Origin: Bog-756 sp963833585 | GTDB lineage: Bacteria > Actinomycetota > Acidimicrobiia > Acidimicrobiales > RAAP-2 | Length of the DNA stretch: 64,000 bases | Direction of reading: 5' to 3' | Assembly: GCA_963833585.1 (NCBI GenBank) | Contig: CAWHYF010000006.1 | Coordinates: 1,116,001-1,180,000 of the forward strand | In this document: positions 36,397 to 45,336 of the stretch, piece by piece | Numbering within the stretch: the stretch's first letter is position 1 | Layout of the letters: each line of letters begins with the position of its first letter | The notes under the pieces: generated by a model | Told to the model about the DNA's origin: nothing | Database searches by the model: none | What the model saw: the letters and a program-made list of their open reading frames with translations, nothing else | Position numbers and translations under genes: made by a program

Positions 36397-37293
36397 TCAC
36401 TCGACCACGACGGCGGGCCCGTCGCGGTCCCCCTGGCTGCCCGCCCGTTCGGCATCGAGCTGGGCGTCGTAGCGGGCACCCTTCCGCTCCTCCATCCGGA
36501 CCCACTGCACGAACACCGGAATCAGGGCCAGGAAGGTGAAGAACTCAGCTCCGACCCAGAGGATCCCGGCCCCGGCGTGCGTGCTCCCCACCGTGTAGAT
36601 GGAAGCCGCCGGGCGGGTGGTGCTGAGCAGGGCGAGGGCCAGGAACGACTCGATGGGCACGCCGATCAGCAGGCTGATCAATTTGGTCCCGTGGTTCATG
36701 GGCCAGTGCGGGATGGGATCGAGCCCCACGATGGGCCACCAGAACAGCGTGGAGGCCAACAGGAAGGCCAGGTTGACCAGGTCCATGACCCACATGTGCT
36801 CCATGGCGAATCCCAGGGCGAACGTGAGGAAGAAGGCGAACATGGAGAAGTAGTAGGCGAACCACACCGGCACCGGATGGGTCACCACCCGGAACGGGCG
36901 GGAGTTGAGGACTCCCAGAAGGTGCACCTTGGTCTCCCGGCTGGAGGTCTGGAGGGCCAGGGTCATCGGTGCGCCCATGGCCAGGAGGGGCGGCGCCACC
37001 ACCATCAACAGCAGGTGCTGGACCACGTGAGCCTGAAAGAACTCCATGGTGAAGGTGGCGACCGGCGACTGCAGCGCCACGTCGAGGAGGACCAGCCCGA
37101 CCAGGAACGACGCGGTTCGCTGCCCGCTCCAGGGCCGGCCGCGGGCCGCCAGGTTGGCCTGGGCCCGGAGATACCAGGCCGCCGACACGATCACCCCGGC
37201 CAGGACCAGAACCGGGAACGGGCTGAACTGCCAGTGGGTCAGGGCGGTGTGGGCATCCAGGGGCACGTATCTCATCCCCGGCATCCCGAGCAT
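36397..37293 (-). CDS. CtaG-type cytochrome c oxidase assembly membrane protein
   Basis: The ATG at 37293 has ACGGAAG six bases upstream. The 298-residue protein is a multi-pass membrane protein (about seven helices) matching the caa3-type CtaG family: HWQFSPFPVLVLAGVIVSAA, MEFFQAHVVQHLLLMVVAPP, LLAMGAPMTLAL and WWPIVGLDPIPHWPMNHG. The repeated histidines near helix ends are characteristic and may bind copper or heme-related groups during oxidase assembly. No cytochrome oxidase subunits are in the window, so it is an orphan copy. A DUF5134 gene lies just upstream on the same strand. Confidence 0.85.
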   Translation of the reverse strand: MLGMPGMRYVPLDAHTALTHWQFSPFPVLVLAGVIVSAAWYLRAQANLAARGRPWSGQRTASFLVGLVLLDVALQSPVATFTMEFFQAHVVQHLLLMVVAPPLLAMGAPMTLALQTSSRETKVHLLGVLNSRPFRVVTHPVPVWFAYYFSMFAFFLTFALGFAMEHMWVMDLVNLAFLLASTLFWWPIVGLDPIPHWPMNHGTKLISLLIGVPIESFLALALLSTTRPAASIYTVGSTHAGAGILWVGAEFFTFLALIPVFVQWVRMEERKGARYDAQLDAERAGSQGDRDGPAVVVE

Positions 37294-37357
37294 CGATCTT
37301 CCGTCCGGCACGGACCCAGCGTACCGAGCCTGGACGGGCCCTCCCACTCGGGTCCCC

Positions 37358-38083
37358 TCAGAGCATGAGGACGAGCATGAAGCCCATGGTCACGCACATG
37401 GCGATGTGACACCCCGCCTCGAGGCGGGGGGCCAACCAGCGGTGGTCGGTCCCCCGGGATCCCGCCGCAGGCTGGGAAGGGGGCCCGGTGCCCACCGGCC
37501 GGTCCGGGCCGGGGGCGCTGCCTCCGCCGGTCCCGGCCAGGGCCGCCGGCCTCGCCCGGGGCGCGAACCGTTCGATGCCGTCGAGTTCCCAGACACCCGA
37601 CGTGAACAGCACCACGACGAACAGGAGCGGGATCGCCCCTACCTCACTGGTCGACCCGTGCGCACCCTCCATGGCCATCCCCCCGCCGACGCCCGGGCCG
37701 GTGGTCCCCGCCGCCAGGTACATGTAGAGCATCGAGGACGCCATGACCAGGTGGGTCAGGTAGTGGGACAGATGATGGACGTGGTCCTCGTCGCGGCCCT
37801 CCACGCCCCGTTGGGTCACGAACCGGATACAACGCCACACGAACCACAGCGCCAGCCCGGTGAAGACCACCTCCCACGGTCCCGCGGGCACCGGATCGAG
37901 ATCGGGGACCAGCATGCCCACCATGGCCGTACCCATCAGGACGTGGGCCAGGTCGACGTCGGGGTGGGTGGGTCGGGACCAGGCCCGCGCCGCCACCAGG
38001 CGCCCAAGGCTGTAGGCCGCCACCGCGGCCATCAGGGCGGCGAATCCGTCGTTGAGCCAGGCGGGACTGGACACCTCAGGCAC
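37358..38083 (-). CDS. DUF5134-domain membrane protein
   Basis: The 241-residue protein starts at GTG 38083 and has about six hydrophobic helices, with histidine-rich segments between them (HVHHLSHYLTHLVMASSMLYMYL). It matches the actinobacterial DUF5134 family, often found near copper and cytochrome-assembly genes; function unknown. It overlaps the stop of the upstream membrane-protein gene by eight bases and precedes the CtaG gene by 64 bases, so the three form a likely operon related to copper or respiratory-chain assembly. Confidence 0.8.
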   Translation of the reverse strand: MPEVSSPAWLNDGFAALMAAVAAYSLGRLVAARAWSRPTHPDVDLAHVLMGTAMVGMLVPDLDPVPAGPWEVVFTGLALWFVWRCIRFVTQRGVEGRDEDHVHHLSHYLTHLVMASSMLYMYLAAGTTGPGVGGGMAMEGAHGSTSEVGAIPLLFVVVLFTSGVWELDGIERFAPRARPAALAGTGGGSAPGPDRPVGTGPPSQPAAGSRGTDHRWLAPRLEAGCHIAMCVTMGFMLVLML

Positions 38084-39092
38084 TCGCTGGCCATCGGGGC
38101 CCGAGAGCCACCGGGCCCCGCTCGGCCGGCGGCCCGTTCCAGTAGGCCAGACCCAACAGGACCAGCAGGGGTCCGGAGTTCACGTCGGTGGCGGCGTTGG
38201 TGAACAGGGCTCCGAAGTCCTCGCCCACCACCCAGAACAGGAGGCCCAGGGCCATGGCCAGGACCAGTGTGGCGTTGGCCCACCTCGGGGGCAGGTGGAT
38301 CCCTGCAGCCACCACCAGCAGCAGCGCAGCCAGGGCCACCGAGTAGCCCAGCCCCCGGTGGTCGACCAGGTCGGCCGTGCTCCGGTCGACCCAGACCATC
38401 CACCCGGGCTCGCCGGGGACCTGGCCCACGATCAGATCACGGAGTCCGCGGGCGGAGCGGTTGGGGCCCAGTACCGCGAACAGGGCCAGCGATCCCCACA
38501 GGACGGACCACAGGCCCTTGGCCACCGCCGGTCCCACCGCCCGCCCGGCGATGAAGGTGGGCCTCGGACCGGGACGGTCGGACGGCCACAGCACCACCGC
38601 GGCCAGGGCATAGAGGATGACCGCTCCCGGGGCGCCGTTGATCGGGTCGGCGGCGCCGGAGAAGACCCCGCCGAACCCCTCCCCGACCCACCAGACGCCG
38701 AGGGACCACACCACCGAGACGGCCAGGGCCGGCTTGGTGCTGCGCCTCCAGGCCACCCCGAGACCGATACCCACCTGGATCAGGGCGAAGAGCGCATTGA
38801 TCGCCACGGGATGGTGGCCGATGGTCCGTCCCGACCACAGGATGGACCGCGCGATGACCGGAGGGTTCCCCTCCGCCGACGCCGTGATCATCCGGGTGCC
38901 GAAGGCGCGGGTGAAGAAGTAGGCCTGCATCTGGAGCACCCCGTCGAGCAGCCACAGGGCGGCCAACACCAGCTGCAGCGTCCTGCGGCCGTCGGGCCGG
39001 AGGAAGCCCGCACCCGGACCCTCGGGGACCTCGGCCGGATCGTTCGGCGCCGGCGGGCGCGGCCGCTCCGGCACGGTGGTCCGAGTGTTCAC
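38076..39092 (-). CDS. Uncharacterised polytopic membrane protein
   Basis: From GTG 39092, behind AGGAGGA, the protein is 338 residues with about eight to nine hydrophobic helices. Recognisable blocks include WLLDGVLQMQAYFFTRAFG, HHPVAINALFALIQVGIGLG and GEGFGGVFSGAADPINGAPG. I know this pattern from conserved actinobacterial membrane proteins without a named function. It overlaps the DUF5134 gene by eight bases and heads the minus-strand group leading to CtaG, which suggests a joint role at the membrane. Confidence 0.65.
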   Translation of the reverse strand: MNTRTTVPERPRPPAPNDPAEVPEGPGAGFLRPDGRRTLQLVLAALWLLDGVLQMQAYFFTRAFGTRMITASAEGNPPVIARSILWSGRTIGHHPVAINALFALIQVGIGLGVAWRRSTKPALAVSVVWSLGVWWVGEGFGGVFSGAADPINGAPGAVILYALAAVVLWPSDRPGPRPTFIAGRAVGPAVAKGLWSVLWGSLALFAVLGPNRSARGLRDLIVGQVPGEPGWMVWVDRSTADLVDHRGLGYSVALAALLLVVAAGIHLPPRWANATLVLAMALGLLFWVVGEDFGALFTNAATDVNSGPLLVLLGLAYWNGPPAERGPVALGPRWPASA

Positions 39093-39135
39093 ACCCCTTC
39101 CTCCTGTTCGATCCCCGGCACACCTGACGCTGCCG

Positions 39136-39630
39136 TCAGCCGGGCACGACCCGCTCGACCAGCCCGGTGTCCACCTGGTAGCGCCATCCCTCCACCAACG
39201 TCGCCTCCGGCACGAGCGCACACGACCGCACCGCGTCCACATCCAGGCGGAGGGCTTGGTCGGGGTCGGGCATGGCCAGGAACTCCCAGTCCTCGGCGAG
39301 GCGGTCGGGGCCCTCGGGCAGCCCGGAACGGAGGTCCTCGTCGGTGCGATCGGCCAGCGCGCACTCGGTGTGCTGCATGACCGCGATCCGCTCGACGCCG
39401 AGGAGGCGGGTGGCCAGGATGAGCGACCGGAGCACGTCCACGGTCACCCGGCCTCCGGCGTTGCGCAGGATCTTGGCGTCGCCCGGGACCAGCCCCAGCA
39501 TGGTCAACGGCTCGATGCGGCTGTCCATGCAGGTGACCAGGGCGAACCTCTTGGCCGCCGGGGCCGGGATGCCGGCCAGGGTGAAGTCGGCCGCATAGGC
39601 ACGGTTGGCTTCGAGGAGATCGTCCATCAT
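39136..39630 (-). CDS. Beta-class carbonic anhydrase
   Basis: The start is one of two adjacent ATGs; from 39630 the protein is 164 residues. The zinc site is complete: CMDSR (Cys34, Asp36, Arg38) and HTEC (His87, Cys90), with the RNAGGRVTVDVLRSL helix of the fold. The short length and sequence resemble the small mycobacterial Rv1284-type enzyme. It interconverts CO2 and bicarbonate in the cytoplasm. It is 43 bases upstream of the membrane-protein gene at 39092 on the same strand. Confidence 0.88.
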   Translation of the reverse strand: MMDDLLEANRAYAADFTLAGIPAPAAKRFALVTCMDSRIEPLTMLGLVPGDAKILRNAGGRVTVDVLRSLILATRLLGVERIAVMQHTECALADRTDEDLRSGLPEGPDRLAEDWEFLAMPDPDQALRLDVDAVRSCALVPEATLVEGWRYQVDTGLVERVVPG

Positions 39631-39700
39631 GAGGCCAAAGCATGGCAGACCGATCGGCCCTGCGACACACCGGGCCCCCGCCCGCGGCACCCCCGGCGGC

Positions 39701-40468
39701 TCAGCCGGAGAAGTGGGTGCGCGGTCGTTCGAGGAGCTCGCCGTCCACGATTACGTCGACCCGCTCGTTGTAGAACGCCACCAGCCCGGCGATGGGCAGC
39801 AGCTGACCGGTCGGGAAGCCGTAGGACCAGCCCAGGTCGGCGTGGACCCTGCCATCGACGACCGCCGACCAGTACTCGGTGGTGGTGCCCTTGTAGGGGC
39901 ACCGGGTGACGGTCAGGGACGGGACCAGGTGGTCGAAACGGATCTCGGTGCGGTTGAGGTAGTAGCGGGTGGGCAGACCGGTTTCGAACACCATCACCGG
40001 GGACGACGACTCGGCCAGCACCCTCCCTTCCAACTCGATCCGCACGGGTCGGGTCGAACGCAGGGCGTCCACCCGGCAGTAGGGGTTGCGGGGATGGACG
40101 AAGACCTCCTCGTCCTCCTCGAACCAGTGGTCCATGGCCTCCCATTCGAACCGGAAGGTGTCAACCAGCTGGTGATGTTCGGACTCGAGTACCAGCCGTC
40201 CGTCGGGAGAGCCGTCGAGATCGCTGGAGTCCAGCCAGAAGCGCTGGACCGTGCCCCGAAGGGTCGACTCGGTGCTGCCATCGGACACCAGCACCTCCTC
40301 GGAGACATCCCCTCGGGGCAGGTAGAACTGGGGGTAGTTCGCCCACTCCCACACGTACCGCGCCGCCACGGTGTCGAGTACCACCCGGTCGTGGTGGACG
40401 GCGCGGATCCGACGGGGGACGGGCTCCACGTGGTTCAGCCTGGTGATCATCTTCGGATAGTCGGCCAT
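39701..40468 (-). CDS. Tandem DUF427-domain protein
   Basis: The ATG at 40468 has GAGGAGGG upstream; the protein is 255 residues with two DUF427 (NTP_transf_9-like) beta-barrel domains. The first is at about residues 20-110 (RRIRAVHHDRVVLDTVAARYVWE). The second, at about 140-240 (RPVRIELEGRVLAESSSPVMVFETGLPTRYYLNRTEI), includes the common TRCPYKGTTTEYWS block. DUF427 proteins are widespread in actinobacteria and have no settled function. It follows a small HicA-like gene by 44 bases, probably as one transcript. Confidence 0.85.
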   Translation of the reverse strand: MADYPKMITRLNHVEPVPRRIRAVHHDRVVLDTVAARYVWEWANYPQFYLPRGDVSEEVLVSDGSTESTLRGTVQRFWLDSSDLDGSPDGRLVLESEHHQLVDTFRFEWEAMDHWFEEDEEVFVHPRNPYCRVDALRSTRPVRIELEGRVLAESSSPVMVFETGLPTRYYLNRTEIRFDHLVPSLTVTRCPYKGTTTEYWSAVVDGRVHADLGWSYGFPTGQLLPIAGLVAFYNERVDVIVDGELLERPRTHFSG

Positions 40469-40512
40469 GGCCCTCCTCGGGTGCGGCGCCAGGTCCGGAC
40501 CTCGGGTCAGTT

Positions 40513-40782
40513 TCAGGCGGGACGGATGCCGGCGCCCTCCAGCATCCGCCGCAGGTCCACCGCCATCTGGGCGTCGATGTCGTGTCCCCGGGGGGCATCG
40601 AACGTCTCGGTCTCCGACCCCAGGGTCACCTTGTACCGCCCGTCGTGTACCTCGACCACGGTACCCACGCCCTTGAGGAGCGAGAGCACGTCGTGCCACT
40701 GGATGTTGTGGCCGGCGGGGTGGCCGAAGAGCTTCTCCACCGTGGCCCGGTGGTGGCCGTTCAGCTCAAACCTGTCTGCCAT
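40513..40782 (-). CDS. Uncharacterised small protein, HicA-like fold possible
   Basis: The 89-residue protein (ATG 40782 after GAGGAGG) reads GHNIQWHDVLSLLKGVGTVV, then DGRYKVTLGSETETFDAPRG and QMAVDLRRMLEGAGIRP. This alpha-beta-beta-beta-alpha pattern, with a W-D-V-L-S-L-L start and a terminal L-R-R-M-L, is common in actinobacterial hypotheticals and recalls the dsRBD-like HicA fold. The HicA catalytic histidine context is not clear, and no antitoxin lies beside it, so I do not call a toxin. It precedes the DUF427 gene. Confidence 0.6.
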   Translation of the reverse strand: MADRFELNGHHRATVEKLFGHPAGHNIQWHDVLSLLKGVGTVVEVHDGRYKVTLGSETETFDAPRGHDIDAQMAVDLRRMLEGAGIRPA

Positions 40783-40933
40783 GTGACCCTCCTCGGACCG
40801 CACTCCGGCCCCGACGCTAGTACCCCTCCGCCCGGGCCCCTCGGGCCGACGGTCCGCCTCGGTGGCCGCGGCGAGGGATCCACGGCCGCGGTGCTACCCT
40901 CGGCCCGGTCCGATCGCCCGAGACGGAGGCGCC

Positions 40934-41875
40934 GTGGCCCCTGAGGGCGTGAGTCGGAGTGCGGAGTCGGCGAACGGGCCCGATCGCCTCCCCCTGCGCC
41001 TGGGCATCACCACCCCCGTCCTGACCCTGCTGCCCGGAAGCCATGCCACTTGGGAGCTCGACGCCGGGATCGCCGAGGTGGCCAGCGTGGCGCGGACCGC
41101 AGAGGACCTCGGGTACTACCACCTGACCTGCAGCGAGCACGTGGTCATCCCCACCGATGTGGCCCCCGAGCGAGGCAGCCGCTACTGGGATCCACTGGCC
41201 ACCTTCGGCTACCTGGCCGCGGTGACCTCGAGCATCCGGCTGGCCACCAACGTGCTGGTGCTCGGCTATCACCATCCGCTCGAGATCGCCAAGCGCTACG
41301 GCACCCTCGACCAGGTGTGCCGGGGCCGGCTGGTGCTGGGCCTGGGGGTCGGGTCACTGGAGGCGGAGTTCGACCTGTTGGGTGCGCCGTTCGGCGATCG
41401 AGGGGCACGTGCCGACGACGCGCTGATGGCCCTCCGATCCTCCCTCTCCACCAACCACCCGGCCTATCAGGGGAGGTACTACCGCTACGGCGACGTGGTG
41501 ATGGACCCCTGCGCCCTCCAACCCTCGGTGCCGGTCTGGATCGGGGGGCGCACCGCCCGATCCCTGAGACGGGCCGTGGCCCTGGGGGACGGTTGGGTGC
41601 CCTTTGCGGTGCGGACGGCCGACGTCGGCACCATGCTGGAGCGGGCCCGCCGGACCCCGGCGTGGGAGGCCCGCACCGCTCCCCTCGAGGTGGTCCTCCA
41701 GAACGGACGGCCCCTCGACCCGATCGGTGACCCCGAGGGAACCCGGGCGGCCGTCGACAGGCTCGTCGGCGCCGGGGCCACCGGTCTGCAGCTGGGATTC
41801 GTCCACCACTCCCTGGACCACTACCTCGAGCAGCTCGGGGCCCTGGCCCGACTGGTGGAGTCGGGCCCGGCCTAG
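40934..41875 (+). CDS. LLM-class F420-dependent oxidoreductase
   Basis: The GTG at 40934 has ACGGAGG upstream; the protein is 313 residues. It has the luciferase-like TIM-barrel pattern: DLGYYHLTCSEHVVIP, the DPLATFGYLAAVTSSIRLAT strand-helix, GRLVLGLGVGSLEAEFDLLG and PVWIGGRTARSLRRAVALGDGW. This is the TIGR03619-type subgroup, which uses coenzyme F420 and is abundant in actinobacteria. The substrate is unknown. It stands between the DUF427/HicA-like pair and a convergent PAS-GGDEF gene. Confidence 0.85.
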   Translation: MAPEGVSRSAESANGPDRLPLRLGITTPVLTLLPGSHATWELDAGIAEVASVARTAEDLGYYHLTCSEHVVIPTDVAPERGSRYWDPLATFGYLAAVTSSIRLATNVLVLGYHHPLEIAKRYGTLDQVCRGRLVLGLGVGSLEAEFDLLGAPFGDRGARADDALMALRSSLSTNHPAYQGRYYRYGDVVMDPCALQPSVPVWIGGRTARSLRRAVALGDGWVPFAVRTADVGTMLERARRTPAWEARTAPLEVVLQNGRPLDPIGDPEGTRAAVDRLVGAGATGLQLGFVHHSLDHYLEQLGALARLVESGPA

Positions 41876-41883
41876 CCGGGGGA

Positions 41884-43590
41884 TCAGCCGGCTGGCTCGA
41901 TCGGAGTGTGCATCCGGTCGTCGAACTGCGCGATCCGGTCACCACCGAGCTCCTTGGCGGCGAACGTGGCCAAGTCGGCGTTGGACAAAAGCTGGTCGGT
42001 GGAGACGCCGGGGACGGCGATGGCCACACCGATGCTGGCCGTCACCCCGATCTCGCGGCCGGCCGCCACCAGCGGTCGGCGGATGGCCGCCAACACCCGC
42101 TCGGCCGAGCCGAGTGCGTCGTCCAGGTCGCGGACCTCCTCCAGGAGAATCCCGAATTCGTCGCCGCCCAGCCTGGCCACCGAGTCGCACGCCCGCAGGC
42201 ATCCGGAAATGGCCTGGGCCGCGGCCTCGAGCACGGCGTCGCCGGCGGCGTGCCCCAATGAGTCGTTCACCGCCTTCAGGTTGTCCAGATCCACGAAGAG
42301 CACGGCCAGCCGGCCCCCGGCCCGGATCATCCGAACCGCGCTGTGCGCCAGTCGGTCCTGGAAGAGGGCCCGATTGGGCAGCCCGGTCAGGGGGTCGTGG
42401 AAGGCCTGGTAGGAGAGGCGTTCCTCCAGCCGCTTGGGTTCGGTCACGTCACGGAAGCACCAGACCCGCCCGACGGTCTCGCCGTCCACCCGCTGGGGTC
42501 GGGACGCCCGCTCGAACACCCGGCCGTCCGTGAACTCCAGGATGTCGTTGCTCTCTGCCTCGGAGTCCTGGTAGACCCGCTCCACCCTGGCCCGGTACTC
42601 CTCGGGGTCGGTGAGCTGCTCGCTGACGAACTCGGTGACCTTCCGGCGGTTGCCGGAGGAGAGGACGGAGTCCGGAATTCCCCACATCTCGACCAGCCGC
42701 CGGTTGAAGCTCACGATCTGGTCGTCCTTGTCCACCACCATGATTCCTTCGGCGGTGGCGTCCAGCGTGGCTTGCAACAGGGCCAGGGCCTTGCGGAGGC
42801 GGAAGTCGGCCAGCTGCTGATCGGTCACGTCGTGACCGGTTACCACATAGCCCCCGACGGTCGGGTCGTCGATCAGGTTGACGATGGCCAGCTCGAACGG
42901 GAGCGACCCGATGTTGCCGTGGCGCACCAGTGACACCTGGACCTTGACCGGACCGGCCACCGATGCCCCCCGCGAAGCCCGTTCGAATGCATCCGCCAGG
43001 GCCGGTCGGTCCTCTTCGAGGACCAGATTGGCCAGGGGGAGCCCCTCGACCAGCTCCGGGTCCTGCCCGAGGATACGGGTCAGGGCCCCCGAGGCGGACT
43101 GGATGCATCCGTCCGGTGAGACCAGCATGGTGATGGCCGCGGAGTTCTGGACCAGCGAGCGAAGCCGGGCATCGTGGTCGTGGACGATCTCGTACTGCCG
43201 GCGCTGGGTCAGGTCGCGCACGGTCAGCAGGATGGCGCCGTCCATGAGCCAGGTCACCGGGGATCCGACCAGCTCAGTCAACCGCCACCCGGTGGTAGTG
43301 CGGAGCCGGATCTCGATGGGGGTGCCCACGCGCTTCTCCTGCACGCTGGCCAGGGAGAGGAGAACCATCTCCATGTCGTCCGGATGGACGAGGTCGAGGC
43401 CGTTCACCCCGGCGGCCTCGACGACGGACCGGCCGAAGGTGGTCTCTGCGGTGCGGTTGGCCCACTGGAGAACGCCGCTCTGGTTGACGACGATGACCGA
43501 GTCGGGGAGCTCGTCGAGCAGACGGACCAGGGCGCCCTGGTCCACGGCCGGCGTGGCGGCCTGGAAGTGCTCCAACCCGATCGGCGTCAT
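41884..43590 (-). CDS. PAS-PAS-PAS-GGDEF diguanylate cyclase
   Basis: The start at ATG 43590 gives 568 residues. Three PAS domains are seen at about 20-135 (SVIVVNQSGVLQWANRTAE), 148-265 (LVSPDGCIQSASGALTRILG) and 275-395 (GIMVVDKDDQIVSFNRRLVE), and a C-terminal GGDEF domain with an intact active site RLGGDEFGILLEEV and the preceding DPLTGLPNRALFQDRL. No membrane helix or EAL domain is present, so it is a soluble sensor that makes cyclic di-GMP from GTP in response to an unknown signal. No RxxD inhibitory site was confirmed. It is divergent from the enoyl-CoA hydratase gene. Confidence 0.9.
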   Translation of the reverse strand: MTPIGLEHFQAATPAVDQGALVRLLDELPDSVIVVNQSGVLQWANRTAETTFGRSVVEAAGVNGLDLVHPDDMEMVLLSLASVQEKRVGTPIEIRLRTTTGWRLTELVGSPVTWLMDGAILLTVRDLTQRRQYEIVHDHDARLRSLVQNSAAITMLVSPDGCIQSASGALTRILGQDPELVEGLPLANLVLEEDRPALADAFERASRGASVAGPVKVQVSLVRHGNIGSLPFELAIVNLIDDPTVGGYVVTGHDVTDQQLADFRLRKALALLQATLDATAEGIMVVDKDDQIVSFNRRLVEMWGIPDSVLSSGNRRKVTEFVSEQLTDPEEYRARVERVYQDSEAESNDILEFTDGRVFERASRPQRVDGETVGRVWCFRDVTEPKRLEERLSYQAFHDPLTGLPNRALFQDRLAHSAVRMIRAGGRLAVLFVDLDNLKAVNDSLGHAAGDAVLEAAAQAISGCLRACDSVARLGGDEFGILLEEVRDLDDALGSAERVLAAIRRPLVAAGREIGVTASIGVAIAVPGVSTDQLLSNADLATFAAKELGGDRIAQFDDRMHTPIEPAG

Positions 43591-43768
43591 ACCACCATCA
43601 TCGACCCCTGGGTGGCGGCGCTTTAGTGGGCTGACCAGGCATCTCTCTTCGGTCGGGGTGTGACCGGGATGGATCGCGGCCTCATCGCGGCTGAGCCGGC
43701 TCGTCGGGCGGCACCACACCCTGGTCGTTCTGCAGCTCGGGCAGGGCCTCCACTACCCTGATCTGCCC

Positions 43769-44587
43769 ATGGCCTACCAGTCGATCCTCTACGAAGTGGA
43801 TGAAGGGGTGGCCACCATCACTCTCCACCGGCCCGAGGCCCGCAATGCCTTCACCGGTACCATGGGCGCCGAGCTGTCCGATGCCTACCGTCGCTGTGAC
43901 GACGACGACACCGTGGGTGCGGTGGTGGTGACCGGCACCCCGCCGGCCTTCTGCGCCGGGGCCGACCTGAGCGCCGGCGGGGACACCTTTCGCCGCCGTT
44001 CCGAGGAGGACTTCAGCGCCGCCGCCCTCGACGTACGGGCGTGGGACGTCCGCAAGTTGGTCATCGGCGCCGTGAACGGCCACGCCATCGGCATCGGCCT
44101 GACCCTGGCTCTCCAGTGCGACATCCGGTTCTTCGCGGCCGATGCCACCTACGGCGTCGTGCAGGTGAGGCGGGGCGTGATGGGCGACGGCTACTCCCAC
44201 TGGACCCTCCCCCGCATCGCCGGCATGTCCGGCGCCGCCGAGATCCTCCTGACCGGTCGAACCTTCGACGGACACGAAGCCAAGGACCTCCGGATCTGCA
44301 ATCACGTCCTCCCCGGCGACCAGGTCCTGCCCGCCGCCGCCGCCCTGGCCAAAGATGTGGCGGCCAACGCCGCGCCCCTCGCGGTGGCGGCGAGCAAACA
44401 GCTGCTCTGGAGTTCGTGGGACCGGACGGCCGGGCAGATCGAGGCGTCAGAGACCGAGCTGCATCGCTTCCTCATGGCCCGCCCCGACGCGCGGGAGGGT
44501 GTCGAATCGTTCCTCGAGCGGCGTGCTCCACGGTGGCAGGGGTCGGTCGCCCACGACCCTCCCCCGGTGACCGACCGCCCGGACTGA
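43769..44587 (+). CDS. Enoyl-CoA hydratase/isomerase-family protein
   Basis: The 272-residue crotonase-fold protein has the first oxyanion-hole segment in ARNAFTG, the CoA-binding FCAGADLSAGG, the second oxyanion segment VNGHAIGIGLTLALQCDIRF and a later helix AAEILLTGRTFDGHEAKDL. At the classical catalytic glutamate positions the sequence reads VRRGVMGDGYSHW, so the standard hydratase residues are not obvious and an isomerase or other crotonase reaction is possible. It acts on acyl-CoA thioesters in the cytoplasm. It converges with the HD-domain gene. Confidence 0.82.
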   Translation: MAYQSILYEVDEGVATITLHRPEARNAFTGTMGAELSDAYRRCDDDDTVGAVVVTGTPPAFCAGADLSAGGDTFRRRSEEDFSAAALDVRAWDVRKLVIGAVNGHAIGIGLTLALQCDIRFFAADATYGVVQVRRGVMGDGYSHWTLPRIAGMSGAAEILLTGRTFDGHEAKDLRICNHVLPGDQVLPAAAALAKDVAANAAPLAVAASKQLLWSSWDRTAGQIEASETELHRFLMARPDAREGVESFLERRAPRWQGSVAHDPPPVTDRPD

Positions 44588-44603
44588 CCCGGGCCCGGGG
44601 TCA
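44585..44603. terminator. Possible bidirectional terminator hairpin
   Basis: TGACCC and GGGTCA flank a seven-base GC centre; the symmetric element spans the stop of the enoyl-CoA hydratase gene and the end of the convergent HD-domain gene. No T-tract is present. Confidence 0.3.
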
Positions 44604-45167
44604 GGGCGGGCCCCGGCGGACCAGGCCCTCGAGCAGCCCCCGGTAGGCCACCAGTGGTGGCACCCTGCGACCCACGATCTTGGCCTCGTCATCCCACTGG
44701 CGGAGTCGGACCGCGTCCGCGAACCCGGGGTGGGTCTCGAACCGAAGCCTGGTCGTCGGCTCGAGCAGGCCGCCCTGGGCCACCAGGCTCCGGGCCGACG
44801 TGTCCGACAGCGCGCCCAGGTACTCGGGTTCGACCGTGCACCGCCACCGCTTGGCCAGCACGTGCAGACTCACCGGCCGGGCCACCTCGGGCCCGAAGAC
44901 GGCGGCCAGCAGCCGGGCGCCGGTGGCCTCATGGTGGTCGCTCGCTGCCTCGGCGGGGGCGAGACCGGTCCCGGGCTCCGGGGCCAGGAGATGACCGACA
45001 TCGTGGAGCAGCGCCGCCGCGATCAGGGCGTCCCCCCCACCGGCCGCTCGGGCCAACGCTGCGCACTGCAGCGAGTGGGCGATGAGGGGGACCGGCTCCC
45101 CGTAGGCGCGATCGCCCCCCCGCTCGTACCTCTCGAGAATCCCGGCCACCCCGGGGGTTCCGGTCAT
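44601..45167 (-). CDS. PhnZ/TmpB-like HD-domain oxygenase
   Basis: The 188-residue protein begins with YGEPV, then HSLQCAALA, LLHDVGHLL (the HD pair), HHEATGARLL and LHVLAKRWRC, and later ARSLVAQGGLL and RLRQWDDEAK. This is the pattern of the phosphonate-degradation HD-domain family (PhnZ/TmpB), mixed-valent di-iron oxygenases that cleave carbon-phosphorus bonds; the Y-x-E lid residues and the Fe-binding histidines are in place. No PhnY-like dioxygenase partner is in the window, so the substrate may differ from aminohydroxyethylphosphonate. The start is ATG 45167. Confidence 0.75.
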   Translation of the reverse strand: MTGTPGVAGILERYERGGDRAYGEPVPLIAHSLQCAALARAAGGGDALIAAALLHDVGHLLAPEPGTGLAPAEAASDHHEATGARLLAAVFGPEVARPVSLHVLAKRWRCTVEPEYLGALSDTSARSLVAQGGLLEPTTRLRFETHPGFADAVRLRQWDDEAKIVGRRVPPLVAYRGLLEGLVRRGPP

Positions 45168-45336
45168 CGGCCGCCCGCCGGGTACCGGATTGGCACACCG
45201 GGGGAGGCTGGTCCGCCAGCTTCCACATCTCCCATCCGCACCTCAGAAACGGTAGTGCTTCGTGCCTCCGCCTACCCTTCCCTGGGTCACCAAGGCGTAG
45301 GGTCATGGTCCGGTTCAATACACTCAAGTGGGGGTC

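Noticed and set aside
40513..40782. Type II toxin (HicA) call for the small protein
   Set aside because: No antitoxin partner and no clear catalytic histidine context; the resemblance is to the fold only.
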